A DNA stretch of 64,000 nucleotides, taken from Erythrobacter sp. EC-HK427 (GTDB taxonomy: Bacteria > Pseudomonadota > Alphaproteobacteria > Sphingomonadales > Sphingomonadaceae). The notes beneath the pieces were generated by a model that worked only from the letters and a program-made list of their open reading frames with translations, made no database searches and was not told where the DNA came from. The DNA is taken from assembly GCF_902498745.1 (NCBI RefSeq), contig NZ_LR701479.1, positions 934,292 to 998,291 of the forward strand, written 5' to 3'. A program made the translations under genes and the position numbers. Within the stretch, counting starts at the first letter, position 1, and each line of letters opens with the position of its first letter. Below are positions 8,313 to 16,933 of the stretch, in pieces.

Positions 8313-9992
8313 ATGATAACGATCCCGACCGCCTTTGCCCGCATCCTTGCCCCCTCCCTCGCGATCCTTTCGCTAACCGGCTGCGTCACCGACACGCCTC
8401 CGCCCGTGCCATCATCGGATGATCTGCTGATTTCGCTGGAAACGATGCAGGAGGTTACGCGCACGCTTTCCTCCGATGCCTTCGAAGGGCGCGAGCCGGG
8501 CACGCCGGGAGGCGAGCGGACGGTTGACTATCTGGTCGAGCAATTCGCCGCCGCCGGTCTGCAACCGGGCAATGGGGGCAGCTGGGTGCAGGATGTGCCG
8601 CTGATCGAGATCACCGGCAGCAACCACGCCCCGCTCACCATCGGCAACCGGCAATTCGCTTTTGGCAGCGACTGGGTGGGAGTGAGCTACCGCCAGACCC
8701 CGCGCACCGTGCTGGAGGACAGCGAGCTGGTGTTTGTCGGCTTTGGCATCAACGCGCCCGAGCGCGGCTGGAACGATTACGAAGGGCTGGATATGCGCGG
8801 CAAAACCGCGCTGATCCTCGTCAACGATGCCGATTACGCCGCCGAAGGGCTGGAAGGCCCCTTCAATGGCCGCGCAATGACCTATTACGGGCGCTGGACC
8901 TACAAGTACGAAGAGGCCGCACGGCAAGGCGCGGCTGCCGCGATCATCATTCACGAGGATTTCCCTGCCAGCTATGGCTGGAACGTCGTCGAAACGAGCT
9001 GGTCGGGTCCGCAGGCCTTCGCCGATACCGGCAATGGCGGGGCCAATGCGACGCTGGTGAACGGCTGGATCCAGTCCGCCGCCGCGCGCGAGATTTTTGC
9101 CGCCGCGGGCATGGATTACGAGGACATGGCGCTGGCCGCGCGATCGCCCGGTTTTACGCCGGTCTCGCTTGGGCAAGGCGTGTCGACTAGCTTCGACAAC
9201 ACCGTCCGCCGCTTTTCCTCGCAAAACGTGATCGGCATCCTGCCCGGCACCACCGCGCCCGACGAATATGTGCTGCACACCGCGCATTGGGATCATCTGG
9301 GCATTTGCGGCGAGGAAGGCGATGCGGACATGATCTGCAACGGCGCGGTCGATAATGCGACGGGCACCGCTGCGCTGGTCGCTTTGGCCGAGGCACACGC
9401 CGCCGCCGGGCCGACGCAGCGCAGCCAGGTGTTTCTGGCGGTAACTGCGGAGGAATCGGGTCTGCTCGGCAGCGAATATTACGCCGCCAATCCCGTCTAT
9501 CCGCTCCATCGCACGGTGGGCGGAGTGAATATCGATGCGCTTTATGTACTGGGCGCGGCGAGCGATGTGACCGTGATCGGCGGGGGCAAGAGTTCGCTTG
9601 ACGACTATCTTTCCACCGCACTGGCGCAGCAGGGCCGCACCGCCACGCCCGATGCCGCACCGCAAGCGGGCCGCTATTACCGCTCCGACCATTTCAGCCT
9701 CGCCAAGCGCGGCGTGCCGATGTTCTATATCAAATCGGGGCAGACGCTGGTCGACGGCGGCGCAGCGGCAGGCGATGCGGCCTATCGCGATTACAACACC
9801 AACCGCTATCACGCGGCGGGCGACGAATATTCGGAAGACTGGGACTGGGCCGGGGTGATGCAGGATCTGGAACTGTATTTCCTCCTCGCCCGCGCGCTCG
9901 GCAACAGCAGCGACTGGCCCAACTGGAACCCCAACGACGAATTCCGCGCCGCCCGCGATGCGAGCTGTGCTGCCGGTAACAGGGGGTGCTGA
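8313..9992 (+). CDS. Secreted M28-family metallopeptidase lipoprotein
   Basis: 559 residues. The N-terminus is a lipoprotein signal (LSLTGC, lipidated Cys at residue 24). After a PA-type insert, the M28 catalytic core shows all co-catalytic zinc ligands in order: AHWDHLG (His, Asp, about residue 324), GAVDNATG (bridging Asp), TAEESGLLGS (catalytic Glu-Glu), NIDAL (Asp) and YRSDHFS (His, about residue 459). It should be an aminopeptidase in the periplasm or on the outer membrane. The longer frame back to 7593 is antisense to glnE and not real coding. The agmatine deiminase gene starts 4 nt after its stop, so the two are co-transcribed. Confidence 0.9.
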   Translation: MITIPTAFARILAPSLAILSLTGCVTDTPPPVPSSDDLLISLETMQEVTRTLSSDAFEGREPGTPGGERTVDYLVEQFAAAGLQPGNGGSWVQDVPLIEITGSNHAPLTIGNRQFAFGSDWVGVSYRQTPRTVLEDSELVFVGFGINAPERGWNDYEGLDMRGKTALILVNDADYAAEGLEGPFNGRAMTYYGRWTYKYEEAARQGAAAAIIIHEDFPASYGWNVVETSWSGPQAFADTGNGGANATLVNGWIQSAAAREIFAAAGMDYEDMALAARSPGFTPVSLGQGVSTSFDNTVRRFSSQNVIGILPGTTAPDEYVLHTAHWDHLGICGEEGDADMICNGAVDNATGTAALVALAEAHAAAGPTQRSQVFLAVTAEESGLLGSEYYAANPVYPLHRTVGGVNIDALYVLGAASDVTVIGGGKSSLDDYLSTALAQQGRTATPDAAPQAGRYYRSDHFSLAKRGVPMFYIKSGQTLVDGGAAAGDAAYRDYNTNRYHAAGDEYSEDWDWAGVMQDLELYFLLARALGNSSDWPNWNPNDEFRAARDASCAAGNRGC

Positions 9993-9996
9993 TCCG

Positions 9997-10989
9997 ATGA
10001 CATTCCGGATGACCGCCGAATGGGCTGAGCAGGACTGGATCTGGATCGGCTTCCCCGCCCATGCCGATTTGTGGGAAGAGGATCTCGAACCCGCGCAAGC
10101 GCAGATCGCCGCCGCCGCCAATGCCATTGCGAGCAGCGGGCAGGATGTGCGGCTGGTTGTCCGCGATGAAGCGGCGGAGAAGGCCGCGCGCAGGCTGGTT
10201 GAACCAAATGTGCACCTTGAACGCCACCCTTATGGCGACATCTGGCTGCGCGATACCGGGCCGCTGACCGTGCTGGGGCCGCAGGGTGCGCGGCGCGCGC
10301 AGGGCTTCGGCTTCAATGGCTGGGGCGGCAAATTCATCATGGAAGGCGACGCGGAAACCGGCCCCTCGCTCGCGGCAGCAGGGGGCCTGCCCTATACCCG
10401 CGCCGACTGGATCCTCGAAGGCGGCTCGATCGAAACCGATGGCACCGGGCTTTTCGTGACGACCGAGCAGTGCCTGCTCAACCCCAACCGCAATCCGGGC
10501 CTTGGCCGGGACGACATCGAGAAATGTCTCGCCCGTGATTTGGGAGCTGTCCGGTGTGTCTGGCTGGGCGACGGGCTGCACGGCGACCATACTGACGGGC
10601 ACATCGACAACCTTGCGCGAATGGTCGGCGAAGGGGTTATCGCGATTCCTGTCGCCAGCACGCCGGACGATCCCAACGCCGCGATTTACGACGATGCCCG
10701 CGCCCGTGCGCGCGCCGCCGGACTCGAGGTGCGCGACGTGCCCTCGCTCGGTCTCTATGGCGATGACGAGGACGCAGAACCCGCCAGCGCGATGAATTTT
10801 ATCATAGCAAACAAAGTGATCGTCGTGCCGACCTACGGCACCCCGTTTGACGCTGAAGCGGTCAAAGCCATCGGCGCGCTGTTCCCCGGACGCGAGGCGG
10901 TGGGCCTGCCCGCCGATGCGGTGCTGACCGGCGGAGGCAGCTTCCACTGCGCCAGCCAGCACGTGCCGCGGGCGGTTGCTGCAGGCTAG
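9997..10989 (+). CDS. aguA: Agmatine deiminase / peptidyl-arginine deiminase family
   Basis: 330 residues of the guanidino-group-modifying superfamily. Agmatine deiminase converts agmatine to N-carbamoylputrescine. Visible signatures are the N-terminal EWAEQDWIWIGFPAH, DIWLRDTGP, EGGSIETDG, HTDGHIDNLAR and the catalytic cysteine in GGGSFHCASQHVP near residue 317. The length is slightly below the usual 345-370. No N-carbamoylputrescine amidase (aguB) is nearby, so the pathway is completed elsewhere or the substrate differs. The pairing with a secreted M28 peptidase suggests use of arginine-derived amines from peptides, which is speculative. Confidence 0.85.
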   Translation: MTFRMTAEWAEQDWIWIGFPAHADLWEEDLEPAQAQIAAAANAIASSGQDVRLVVRDEAAEKAARRLVEPNVHLERHPYGDIWLRDTGPLTVLGPQGARRAQGFGFNGWGGKFIMEGDAETGPSLAAAGGLPYTRADWILEGGSIETDGTGLFVTTEQCLLNPNRNPGLGRDDIEKCLARDLGAVRCVWLGDGLHGDHTDGHIDNLARMVGEGVIAIPVASTPDDPNAAIYDDARARARAAGLEVRDVPSLGLYGDDEDAEPASAMNFIIANKVIVVPTYGTPFDAEAVKAIGALFPGREAVGLPADAVLTGGGSFHCASQHVPRAVAAG

Positions 10990-10993
10990 GCGT

Positions 10994-11701
10994 TCACTCC
11001 GCCGCGGGCGCGGTGCAACTGGCCGTTGGCGCGCCGCCCTTGGCCCCGCCGATCAGCGTCGCCAGCGCATCGCGCACCACCTGCGCCCGGTTGCTGTTTT
11101 CCAGCGCCCAGACAATGTGGTCGCGCCGCTCGTCAATATCCTCGAACGCTTGCTGGCCATTGTAGAAGCCGACCCGCCGGCCGCGTGCGCGAATGCAATT
11201 GCCCGATGCGCAATCGATCTGCACCGCAGGCATCCCGTTATAGGTCACCAACTGCACGCGATTGGACAATTGCCGGGGATCGACTTCGTAACTGATCCGG
11301 TCTGAAACGCCCGCGTCGTTATAGCCGTCGGCTACCGCCGCTTCCTCGGTCTCGACCCATGCCCATTCCTCGGCTGTGAGGCTTTCGATCTGGACGCGGA
11401 AGGCGAAGCCTGCCGTAAGGGCACCGTCGCTGCCTTGGGAGGACACATTGTCCAGACCGGTCATGATGTTGTCGCGCGCGTCGCGCATAGCCCGGTCAAA
11501 AGTCTCGCGCGCCTCCGCCGCATCATCGACACAGGCCTCGTATTCCGCTTGCGCCTCGTCCTGCTGGTCAGAAAGCAAGGCAAGCCGCTGTGCTTCCGCT
11601 GCGGCCTCGGCCCGGCCTTGGGCACGGGCCTGTTCGAGCTGTTCGCTGTTGTCGCAGGCCGCCAGTGACCCAGTAATCAAGAGAAGTCCCAGTAAACGCA
11701 T
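10994..11701 (-). CDS. Lipoprotein of unknown function
   Basis: 235 residues with a lipoprotein signal (MRLLGLLLITGSLAAC). The mature part begins with a coiled-coil-like stretch (SEQLEQARAQGRAEAAAEAQRL) and contains paired cysteines further on (QIDCASGNCIRARG). It resembles no family I can name. The in-frame ATG at 11719 was rejected because AAAGGGGG precedes the ATG at 11701 at suitable spacing. It converges on the agmatine deiminase gene with only 4 nt between stops. Confidence 0.65.
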   Translation of the reverse strand: MRLLGLLLITGSLAACDNSEQLEQARAQGRAEAAAEAQRLALLSDQQDEAQAEYEACVDDAAEARETFDRAMRDARDNIMTGLDNVSSQGSDGALTAGFAFRVQIESLTAEEWAWVETEEAAVADGYNDAGVSDRISYEVDPRQLSNRVQLVTYNGMPAVQIDCASGNCIRARGRRVGFYNGQQAFEDIDERRDHIVWALENSNRAQVVRDALATLIGGAKGGAPTASCTAPAAE

Positions 11702-11884
11702 AAAGCCCCCTTTTTGCATTTCCTGCTGTGCTGAGCCCCCGGCAACGCGCTAGGCAACAATACATATTTGTGCGGAGGGTTTAAGAGCCTTTGTTGGCTG
11801 CCGTCCCTTTTTGGCGCGCCGTTGCGGGCGCGAAAGGCGTGGCGGTTTAACCTTTCGTTAGGGAATCGGGCGCAGAATTGCGGC

Positions 11885-12007
11885 ATGGCCAAAGCTATTG
11901 CCTTTACCCGCTCCCGCATCGCCGCCGCGCAAGACACGGCACGCGCGCTGATCGTGAGCTTTTGCGCGATTGCGTTGATCGTTGCCGGGCAAGCCGCGCC
12001 CTTCTGA
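11885..12007 (+). CDS. Possible 40-residue membrane microprotein
   Basis: A short frame starting MAKAIAFTRSRIAAAQDTAR followed by a hydrophobic segment (ALIVSFCAIALIVAGQA) and ending APF. An amphipathic basic helix followed by a single membrane helix is a plausible microprotein layout. The Shine-Dalgarno is weak, and no neighbour gives a functional hint. It sits alone between two divergent genes. Confidence 0.4.
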   Translation: MAKAIAFTRSRIAAAQDTARALIVSFCAIALIVAGQAAPF

Positions 12008-12071
12008 TCGGTAAGTAACCGCGCAGTGACGCGCACCGAATGCTCTCCTGAACCTTCAGGAGAAGCCCCCC

Positions 12072-12830
12072 GTGAAAGCTCTTTTCGCTCTTGCCGCGCT
12101 TGGCGTTGCTGCCGTCGGGATCGGCTATGCGCTGCATATGCCGGACGAGATGGCCAAGGCGGAAACGCAGCCGCTCGAGCCCGCAGCAATCGCCGAAGGC
12201 AGCGGCCCGGTCGTGGTCGAAATGTTCACCAGCCAGAGCTGTTCCTCCTGTCCGCCCGCCGATGCGCTGGCGGCAGAGCTGGCCGTGCGCGATGATGTCA
12301 TCGTGATCTCGCGCAATGTGACGTATTGGAACCGCATCGGCTGGGAAGACACGCTGTCCGACGAGGCCAATACGCAGCTCCAGCGCGCCTATGCCCGGCG
12401 CGGGCTGGCGGGGCGCAACGGCGTTTACACCCCGCAAGCGGTGGTGGACGGGCGCGATGGCGTGGTCGGGTCGCGCGCCAGCGAGCTGTCGGCGCTGATC
12501 GCACAGGAGGGCGAACGCGAACGGCCTTTGCTGGTGGTGGAGGGTAACGGCGTTTCGATCACCGGCGCAACAAGCGGAGCGGCCACCCTTTCCGTCATCG
12601 CGGTCGATGCGAGCGAAACAGTCGCCATTGGCGCGGGCGAAAACCGTGACCGCAGCGTGACCTACACCAATAGCTGGCTGGGCGAAGCCGCCATCGGCAC
12701 CTGGAATGGCGGCACGGCGCGCTTCCAGCTGCCCGAGACACTGCCTGCGGGCGACCGCCATGTGCTGATCCTCCGCGAGGCCAGCGAGGACGGGTCGGGC
12801 GCAATCCTTGCGGGGCGCTGGATCAGCTAG
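12072..12830 (+). CDS. DUF1223 thioredoxin-like exported protein
   Basis: 252 residues starting at GTG 12072, with AGGAGA 10 nt upstream. A signal or anchor helix at the N-terminus (LFALAALGVAAVGIGYALHM) is followed by the DUF1223 domain. VVVEMFTSQSCSSCPPAD carries a CxxC pair (C57, C60) in a thioredoxin-like position, and NRIGWEDTLSD and YTPQAVVDG are typical later segments. Its role in the family is not established; a periplasmic redox function is an inference from CxxC. It converges with the TauE/SafE gene by a 4-nt overlap. Confidence 0.85.
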   Translation: MKALFALAALGVAAVGIGYALHMPDEMAKAETQPLEPAAIAEGSGPVVVEMFTSQSCSSCPPADALAAELAVRDDVIVISRNVTYWNRIGWEDTLSDEANTQLQRAYARRGLAGRNGVYTPQAVVDGRDGVVGSRASELSALIAQEGERERPLLVVEGNGVSITGATSGAATLSVIAVDASETVAIGAGENRDRSVTYTNSWLGEAAIGTWNGGTARFQLPETLPAGDRHVLILREASEDGSGAILAGRWIS

Positions 12831-13573
12831 AGTTTGAGGAGGGCTGCCAGCGCCGCCCCACCCAGCACCACGCCCACCAGCACGCGCCACACCGGATCGC
12901 TCACTCTCCCGAAGGCCAGCGAGCCGAGCCAGTTGCCGAGCGCCATCAGCGGAAACAGCAGTGCGCCGAACACAAGCAGATGCGGCTCCAGCAATCCGGT
13001 CGCGGCACCGGACAGCAGGCCGGCGAGCGAGGCCGTGCCGAAAATCCCGATCATCGAGGCTTTGGCCGTCACCCGCGCCATTTCCTGCCGCACATAATAG
13101 GGCACCACGGGGATGCCCGGCATCGCCGCGAAGCCGGTCATCAGTCCCGAGATCAAGCCGGTCGCACCGGTGGCCCAAGGGCCGGGAGGGGCCGGATTTT
13201 TGCGGCGCGGCCAGATCACCATGACAAAGGCGGAGAGCGCGGCGAGCGCGATCAGCAGGCGGGCGAGCGGCTGCGGCGTTGCGCTCAAGAGCAGCAATCC
13301 GGGCAGGGTCGTCAGCATCAGCAATCCGCCAATCGCATAGGCCGAGCGCGCCGCTTCGCGCAGGACGAAGCGGATTTCACTCAGCGCCATGGCGAGCGCG
13401 AGGATATTGATCAGCAGCACCGCTTCCACCGGCGCCAGCGCCAGCGCAAGGATCGGGGCGAGCAGGAAGCCAAAGCCGAACCCCGTCAACCCGCGCACAA
13501 TCGCCGCCCCCAAAGTGGCCAAGGCCGCCGCGACGATCTGTGTCGTCGAAAACCCGGCGAGAATGTCGATCAC
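12827..13573 (-). CDS. TauE/SafE-family sulfite or anion permease
   Basis: 248 residues, entirely hydrophobic with about seven to eight membrane segments. The N-terminal repeat contains GAAIVRGLTGFGFGFLLAPIL and the second repeat GLISGLMTGFAAMPGIPVVPYY, the two halves typical of TSUP transporters. Substrates in this family include sulfite, sulfoacetate and other small anions; none can be assigned here. The start is a GTG that overlaps the stop of the small upstream membrane protein (GTGA), so the two are translationally coupled and may work together. Confidence 0.85.
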   Translation of the reverse strand: MIDILAGFSTTQIVAAALATLGAAIVRGLTGFGFGFLLAPILALALAPVEAVLLINILALAMALSEIRFVLREAARSAYAIGGLLMLTTLPGLLLLSATPQPLARLLIALAALSAFVMVIWPRRKNPAPPGPWATGATGLISGLMTGFAAMPGIPVVPYYVRQEMARVTAKASMIGIFGTASLAGLLSGAATGLLEPHLLVFGALLFPLMALGNWLGSLAFGRVSDPVWRVLVGVVLGGAALAALLKL

Positions 13574-13920
13574 GCAGGCGAGCGCGTCAGGATCAGGCCG
13601 AGCGTCACGGCATGAAAGGCGGCAATCGCCAGATTGCTCACCACAACAGGATTGCCCAGCGTTCCCACCGTCATGGGCGTCAGCAGCTTATAGACAACCT
13701 GGATTGCCAGCAGTGCCGCCACTGCCGCCGGGATCGGCTTCAGCAACAGGGCCGCTGAACCCGCGAGTATCGCCAGATACACCGCCAGCAGAATGCCGCG
13801 CGCAGGCGCGGCCGCGCCATAGGCCTCCTGTGCCCAAGTGGCAGAGGTAGCCAGGCCGTAAGTCACCGGCACCAGCACCAGAATGTTCAGCGCAAGCGAA
13901 AGGGTGATCATCAGCTTCAT
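13570..13920 (-). CDS. Small four-helix membrane protein coupled to the TauE/SafE gene
   Basis: A 116-residue hydrophobic protein with about four transmembrane helices (MITLSLALNILVLVPVTYGL, ARGILLAVYLAILAGSAALL, IPAAVAALLAIQVVYKLL and VSNLAIAAFHAVTLGLIL). No family recognised. It overlaps the downstream TauE/SafE start by 4 nt. thrS begins 24 nt before its own start in the same direction, so it may be part of the thrS transcription unit. Confidence 0.65.
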   Translation of the reverse strand: MKLMITLSLALNILVLVPVTYGLATSATWAQEAYGAAAPARGILLAVYLAILAGSAALLLKPIPAAVAALLAIQVVYKLLTPMTVGTLGNPVVVSNLAIAAFHAVTLGLILTRSPA

Positions 13921-13943
13921 GATGCGCCGCCGCTTCCTGCCGC

Positions 13944-15971
13944 TCAGGCTTTCAGATCGGGCGGGGTCGCTGCATCTTTCAGCATCGCAATCGCTTCGTC
14001 GAGCGGCATCACACGCTGGTGTTGCTCGCCCAGTGTGCGCACGGCAACCGTGCCTTCCTCCGCCTCGCGCTTGCCGACCACCAGCAGGTAGGGGACTTTG
14101 GCGAGCGAATGTTCGCGCACCTTGTAGTTGATCTTTTCGTTGCGCAGGTCGCTGTCCACGCGAATGCCCGCCGCTTCCAGCTTGGCGACCGCTTCTTTGG
14201 CGTAGTCATCGGCATCGGAGACGATGGTGGCGACCACCGTCTGCACCGGTGCCAGCCACACCGGCAAGCGACCGGCGAAATGCTCGATCAGAATGCCGAT
14301 GAAGCGTTCATACGAGCCGAAGATCGCGCGGTGGAGCATTACGGGGCGGTGTTTTTCGCCATCTTCGCCCACATACACAGCATCGAGCCTGTCGGGCAGC
14401 ACGCGGTCGCCCTGGATCGTGCCGACTTGCCAGGTTCGGCCAATCGCGTCGGTCAGGTGCCATTCGAGCTTGGGGGCGTAGAACGCGCCTTCGCCGGGCA
14501 GTTCCTCCCAGCCATAGTCGGCATTGTCCATCCCCGCTTCGGCCACCGCGTCGCGCAGTTCCTGCTCGGCCTTGTCCCAGTCAGCGTCCGAGCCGAACCG
14601 CTTTTCCGGCCGCAGCGCCAACTTGACGTGATAGCTGAAACCGAAATCCTTGTAGACACTGTCCGCCAGCGCGCAGAAGGCACGCACTTCCTCCACCACC
14701 TGTTTCTCGGTGCAGAAGATATGCGCATCGTCCTGCGTAAACTGGCGCACGCGCATGAGGCCGTGGAGCGCGCCATGCGGCTCGTTGCGGTGGCAGCAGC
14801 CCATTTCGCCCAGCCGGATCGGCAGATCGCGATAGGACGTAATGCCCTGCTTGAAGACCAGCACGTGCGCCGGGCAATTCATCGGCTTGATCGCCATCCA
14901 CGCCGCATCATCGGCGACTTTCGGCGAAGCGGCGGTTTCCCCGGCATCGTCCACTTGCGGCACGATATCGGGCACGGCGAACATATTCTCGGCATATTTG
15001 CCCCAGTGCCCCGACTGCGTCCATTGGCGCACGTCCATCAGCTGCGGGGTCTTGATCTCGCGATAGCCGCTCGCGTCCATCTTGCGGCGCATATAGGCTT
15101 CGAGTTCGCGCCAGATGCGATAGCCCTTGGGGTGCCAGAAGACGCTGCCATGCGCCTCTTCCTGCAAATGGAACAGGTCCATCTCGCGCCCGAGCCGCCG
15201 GTGATCGCGCTTGGCCGCTTCTTCCAGCCGCGTCAGATGTTCGTTCAGCTGCTTCTTGTTGAGCCAGCCGGTGCCGTAAATGCGCGTCAATTGCGCATTG
15301 TTCTGGTCGCCGCGCCAATAGGCGCCCGCCACCCGCATCAATTTGAAGGCCTGCGGGTCGAGCTTGCCGGTGCTGGGCAGGTGCGGGCCGCGGCACATAT
15401 CGAGCCAGTCATCGCCCGACCAATAGACCGTCAGTTCCTCGCCCCCATTTTCACCGGCGGGCAGTTCCTTCGCCCATTCGGCCTTGAACGCCTCGCCATC
15501 GGCCTCCCATTTGGCGATCAGCGCCTCGCGGCTCCATGCTTCACGGCGCAAGGGCTTGTCGGCCTGGATGATGCGGCGCATCTCCTCCTCGATCGCGGGC
15601 AGATCGTCCATCGAGAAGGGCGGGCGGTTATCGGGCGCTTTGACGTCGTAATAAAAGCCGTCATCGGTTGCCGGGCCGAAGGTGATCTGGGTGCCGGGGA
15701 ACAGCGATTGCACCGCTTCGGCCAGCACATGCGCAAAGTCGTGGCGCGCGAGTTCGAGCGCGTCCGCCTCGTCGCGCGCGGTGATCAACGCCAGCTCGCT
15801 ATCGCCGTCGAACGGGCGGTTCAGATCGCGCACTTCGCCGTTCACCCGCGCCGCGAGTGCGGCCTTGGCAAGGCCGGGGCCAATCGCAGCGGCGACATCG
15901 CCGGGAGTGCTGCCCGGCGCCATCTCGCGAACGGAACCATCGGGCAGGCTGATTTTGAGTAATTCGGTCAT
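13944..15971 (-). CDS. thrS: Threonine-tRNA ligase
   Basis: 675 residues. It charges tRNA-Thr in the cytoplasm. The order is an N-terminal TGS domain (LLKISLPDGSVREM), the editing domain with the HDFAHVLAEA zinc/editing motif, the class II catalytic core (motif 2 in RLGEMGCCHRNEP, and MNCPAHVLVFK) and an anticodon-binding domain at the C-terminus (APVQTVVATI). The frame is open to 16115, but AGGTGG before the ATG at 15971 and the TGS domain position decide this start. Confidence 0.96.
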   Translation of the reverse strand: MTELLKISLPDGSVREMAPGSTPGDVAAAIGPGLAKAALAARVNGEVRDLNRPFDGDSELALITARDEADALELARHDFAHVLAEAVQSLFPGTQITFGPATDDGFYYDVKAPDNRPPFSMDDLPAIEEEMRRIIQADKPLRREAWSREALIAKWEADGEAFKAEWAKELPAGENGGEELTVYWSGDDWLDMCRGPHLPSTGKLDPQAFKLMRVAGAYWRGDQNNAQLTRIYGTGWLNKKQLNEHLTRLEEAAKRDHRRLGREMDLFHLQEEAHGSVFWHPKGYRIWRELEAYMRRKMDASGYREIKTPQLMDVRQWTQSGHWGKYAENMFAVPDIVPQVDDAGETAASPKVADDAAWMAIKPMNCPAHVLVFKQGITSYRDLPIRLGEMGCCHRNEPHGALHGLMRVRQFTQDDAHIFCTEKQVVEEVRAFCALADSVYKDFGFSYHVKLALRPEKRFGSDADWDKAEQELRDAVAEAGMDNADYGWEELPGEGAFYAPKLEWHLTDAIGRTWQVGTIQGDRVLPDRLDAVYVGEDGEKHRPVMLHRAIFGSYERFIGILIEHFAGRLPVWLAPVQTVVATIVSDADDYAKEAVAKLEAAGIRVDSDLRNEKINYKVREHSLAKVPYLLVVGKREAEEGTVAVRTLGEQHQRVMPLDEAIAMLKDAATPPDLKA

Positions 15972-16058
15972 GCGCTGCCACCTAGTGCCTTCGCGGGCGT
16001 GCGCCAAGTGGGGATAATGGCTTGCCTCCCGCCATGCGGCGCAATTAGACGTGACGCC

Positions 16059-16790
16059 ATGACACAAGTGCGCACGCATCCGCTTGGCGAAAAGCAATGG
16101 CTCGCCTTCCGCCACACGCCCGGCAGCGGCCCGGCCATTGTGTTTCTGCCCGGCTATATGTCCGATATGGAAGGCAGCAAGGCGACCGCCTTGTTCGACG
16201 ATTGCGTGGCGACGGGGCGCGAATGCCTGCTGCTCGACTATTCGGGTTGCGGCGATAGCAGCGGCGATTTTGCCGATGGCACCTTGTTCGATTGGGCCGA
16301 GGATGCGGGGTTGCTAATCGGCGATTATGTCGAGAACGAGCGGATCGTGCTGGTCGGCTCTTCCATGGGCGGCTGGGTGATGCTGCTGCTCGGCCAGTCC
16401 ATGCCCGAACGGCTGGCGGGGCTGGTCGGCATTGCCGCCGCGCCGGACTTCTCCGAATGGGGTTATACGGACGAGCAGAAGGATGCGCTGCATCTCGGCG
16501 ATACGATCTACGAGGAGAGCGATTACGGCTACGATCCGATGCCTACGCATGCGAAGTTCTGGAAGAATGCGCAGGCCAACCGGGTGCTCGGCGATACGAT
16601 CCCGATTTTTTGCCCGGTGCGCCTGCTCCACGGGCAGGAGGACAAGGACGTGCCGCCCGACATTTCGCTGCGCCTCGCCGCCGCGCTGGAGAGCGAAGAC
16701 GTGCAAGTGACCATTGTCAAAGGCGGCGACCACCGCCTCAGCCGCCCCACCGATATCGCGCTCCTGCTCAAAACCGTTGCGTCGCTGTGA
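16059..16790 (+). CDS. Alpha/beta hydrolase
   Basis: 243 residues, no signal peptide, cytoplasmic. The nucleophile elbow is GSSMGG (about residues 99-104), the oxyanion region VFLPGYMSDMEGS is near the N-terminus, the acid is in HGQEDKDVP and the catalytic histidine in GGDHRLSRP near the end, so the triad is complete. The arrangement resembles small carboxylesterases or palmitoyl-thioesterase-like proteins. The substrate is unknown. It diverges from thrS. The ATG at 16059 was chosen because the hydrolase core starts soon after; the upstream part of the frame is not conserved-looking. Confidence 0.82.
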   Translation: MTQVRTHPLGEKQWLAFRHTPGSGPAIVFLPGYMSDMEGSKATALFDDCVATGRECLLLDYSGCGDSSGDFADGTLFDWAEDAGLLIGDYVENERIVLVGSSMGGWVMLLLGQSMPERLAGLVGIAAAPDFSEWGYTDEQKDALHLGDTIYEESDYGYDPMPTHAKFWKNAQANRVLGDTIPIFCPVRLLHGQEDKDVPPDISLRLAAALESEDVQVTIVKGGDHRLSRPTDIALLLKTVASL

Positions 16791-16818
16791 AACAAAACTG
16801 GTTTCCAGTGAAACAAAA
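16787..16818 (+). promoter_or_regulatory. Repeated GTGAAACAAAA motif upstream of the glutamate dehydrogenase gene
   Basis: GTGAAACAAAA occurs at 16787-16797 and again at 16808-16818, exactly 21 bp apart (two helical turns). The second copy also forms an inverted repeat, GTTTC-CAGT-GAAAC (16801-16814). The first copy overlaps the upstream stop codon. The spacing and symmetry suggest a dimeric regulator binding one DNA face. The regulator is unknown. Confidence 0.45.
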
Positions 16819-16933
16819 TGTGTGCATTGCGTAGGTCGCTGCGATAGTGGCGGCAGCAATTGTCCGGTATGACCGGAAACGAGGGCGTTTTTCGAGTCGC
16901 GGCTCGGCAAAACGCGAGGAGAGACGAGGGTTT

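Noticed and set aside
8412-10127. A 571-codon minus-strand frame
   Set aside because: Antisense to the M28 peptidase gene, whose zinc ligands are all present.
14019-15962. A 647-codon open frame on the plus strand opposite thrS
   Set aside because: It is an antisense shadow of thrS produced by high GC content; it has no ribosome-binding site and a low-complexity, His- and Arg-rich product.
16784-16933. Small gene between the hydrolase and the glutamate dehydrogenase
   Set aside because: No frame with a start and ribosome-binding site; the region is better explained as regulatory.
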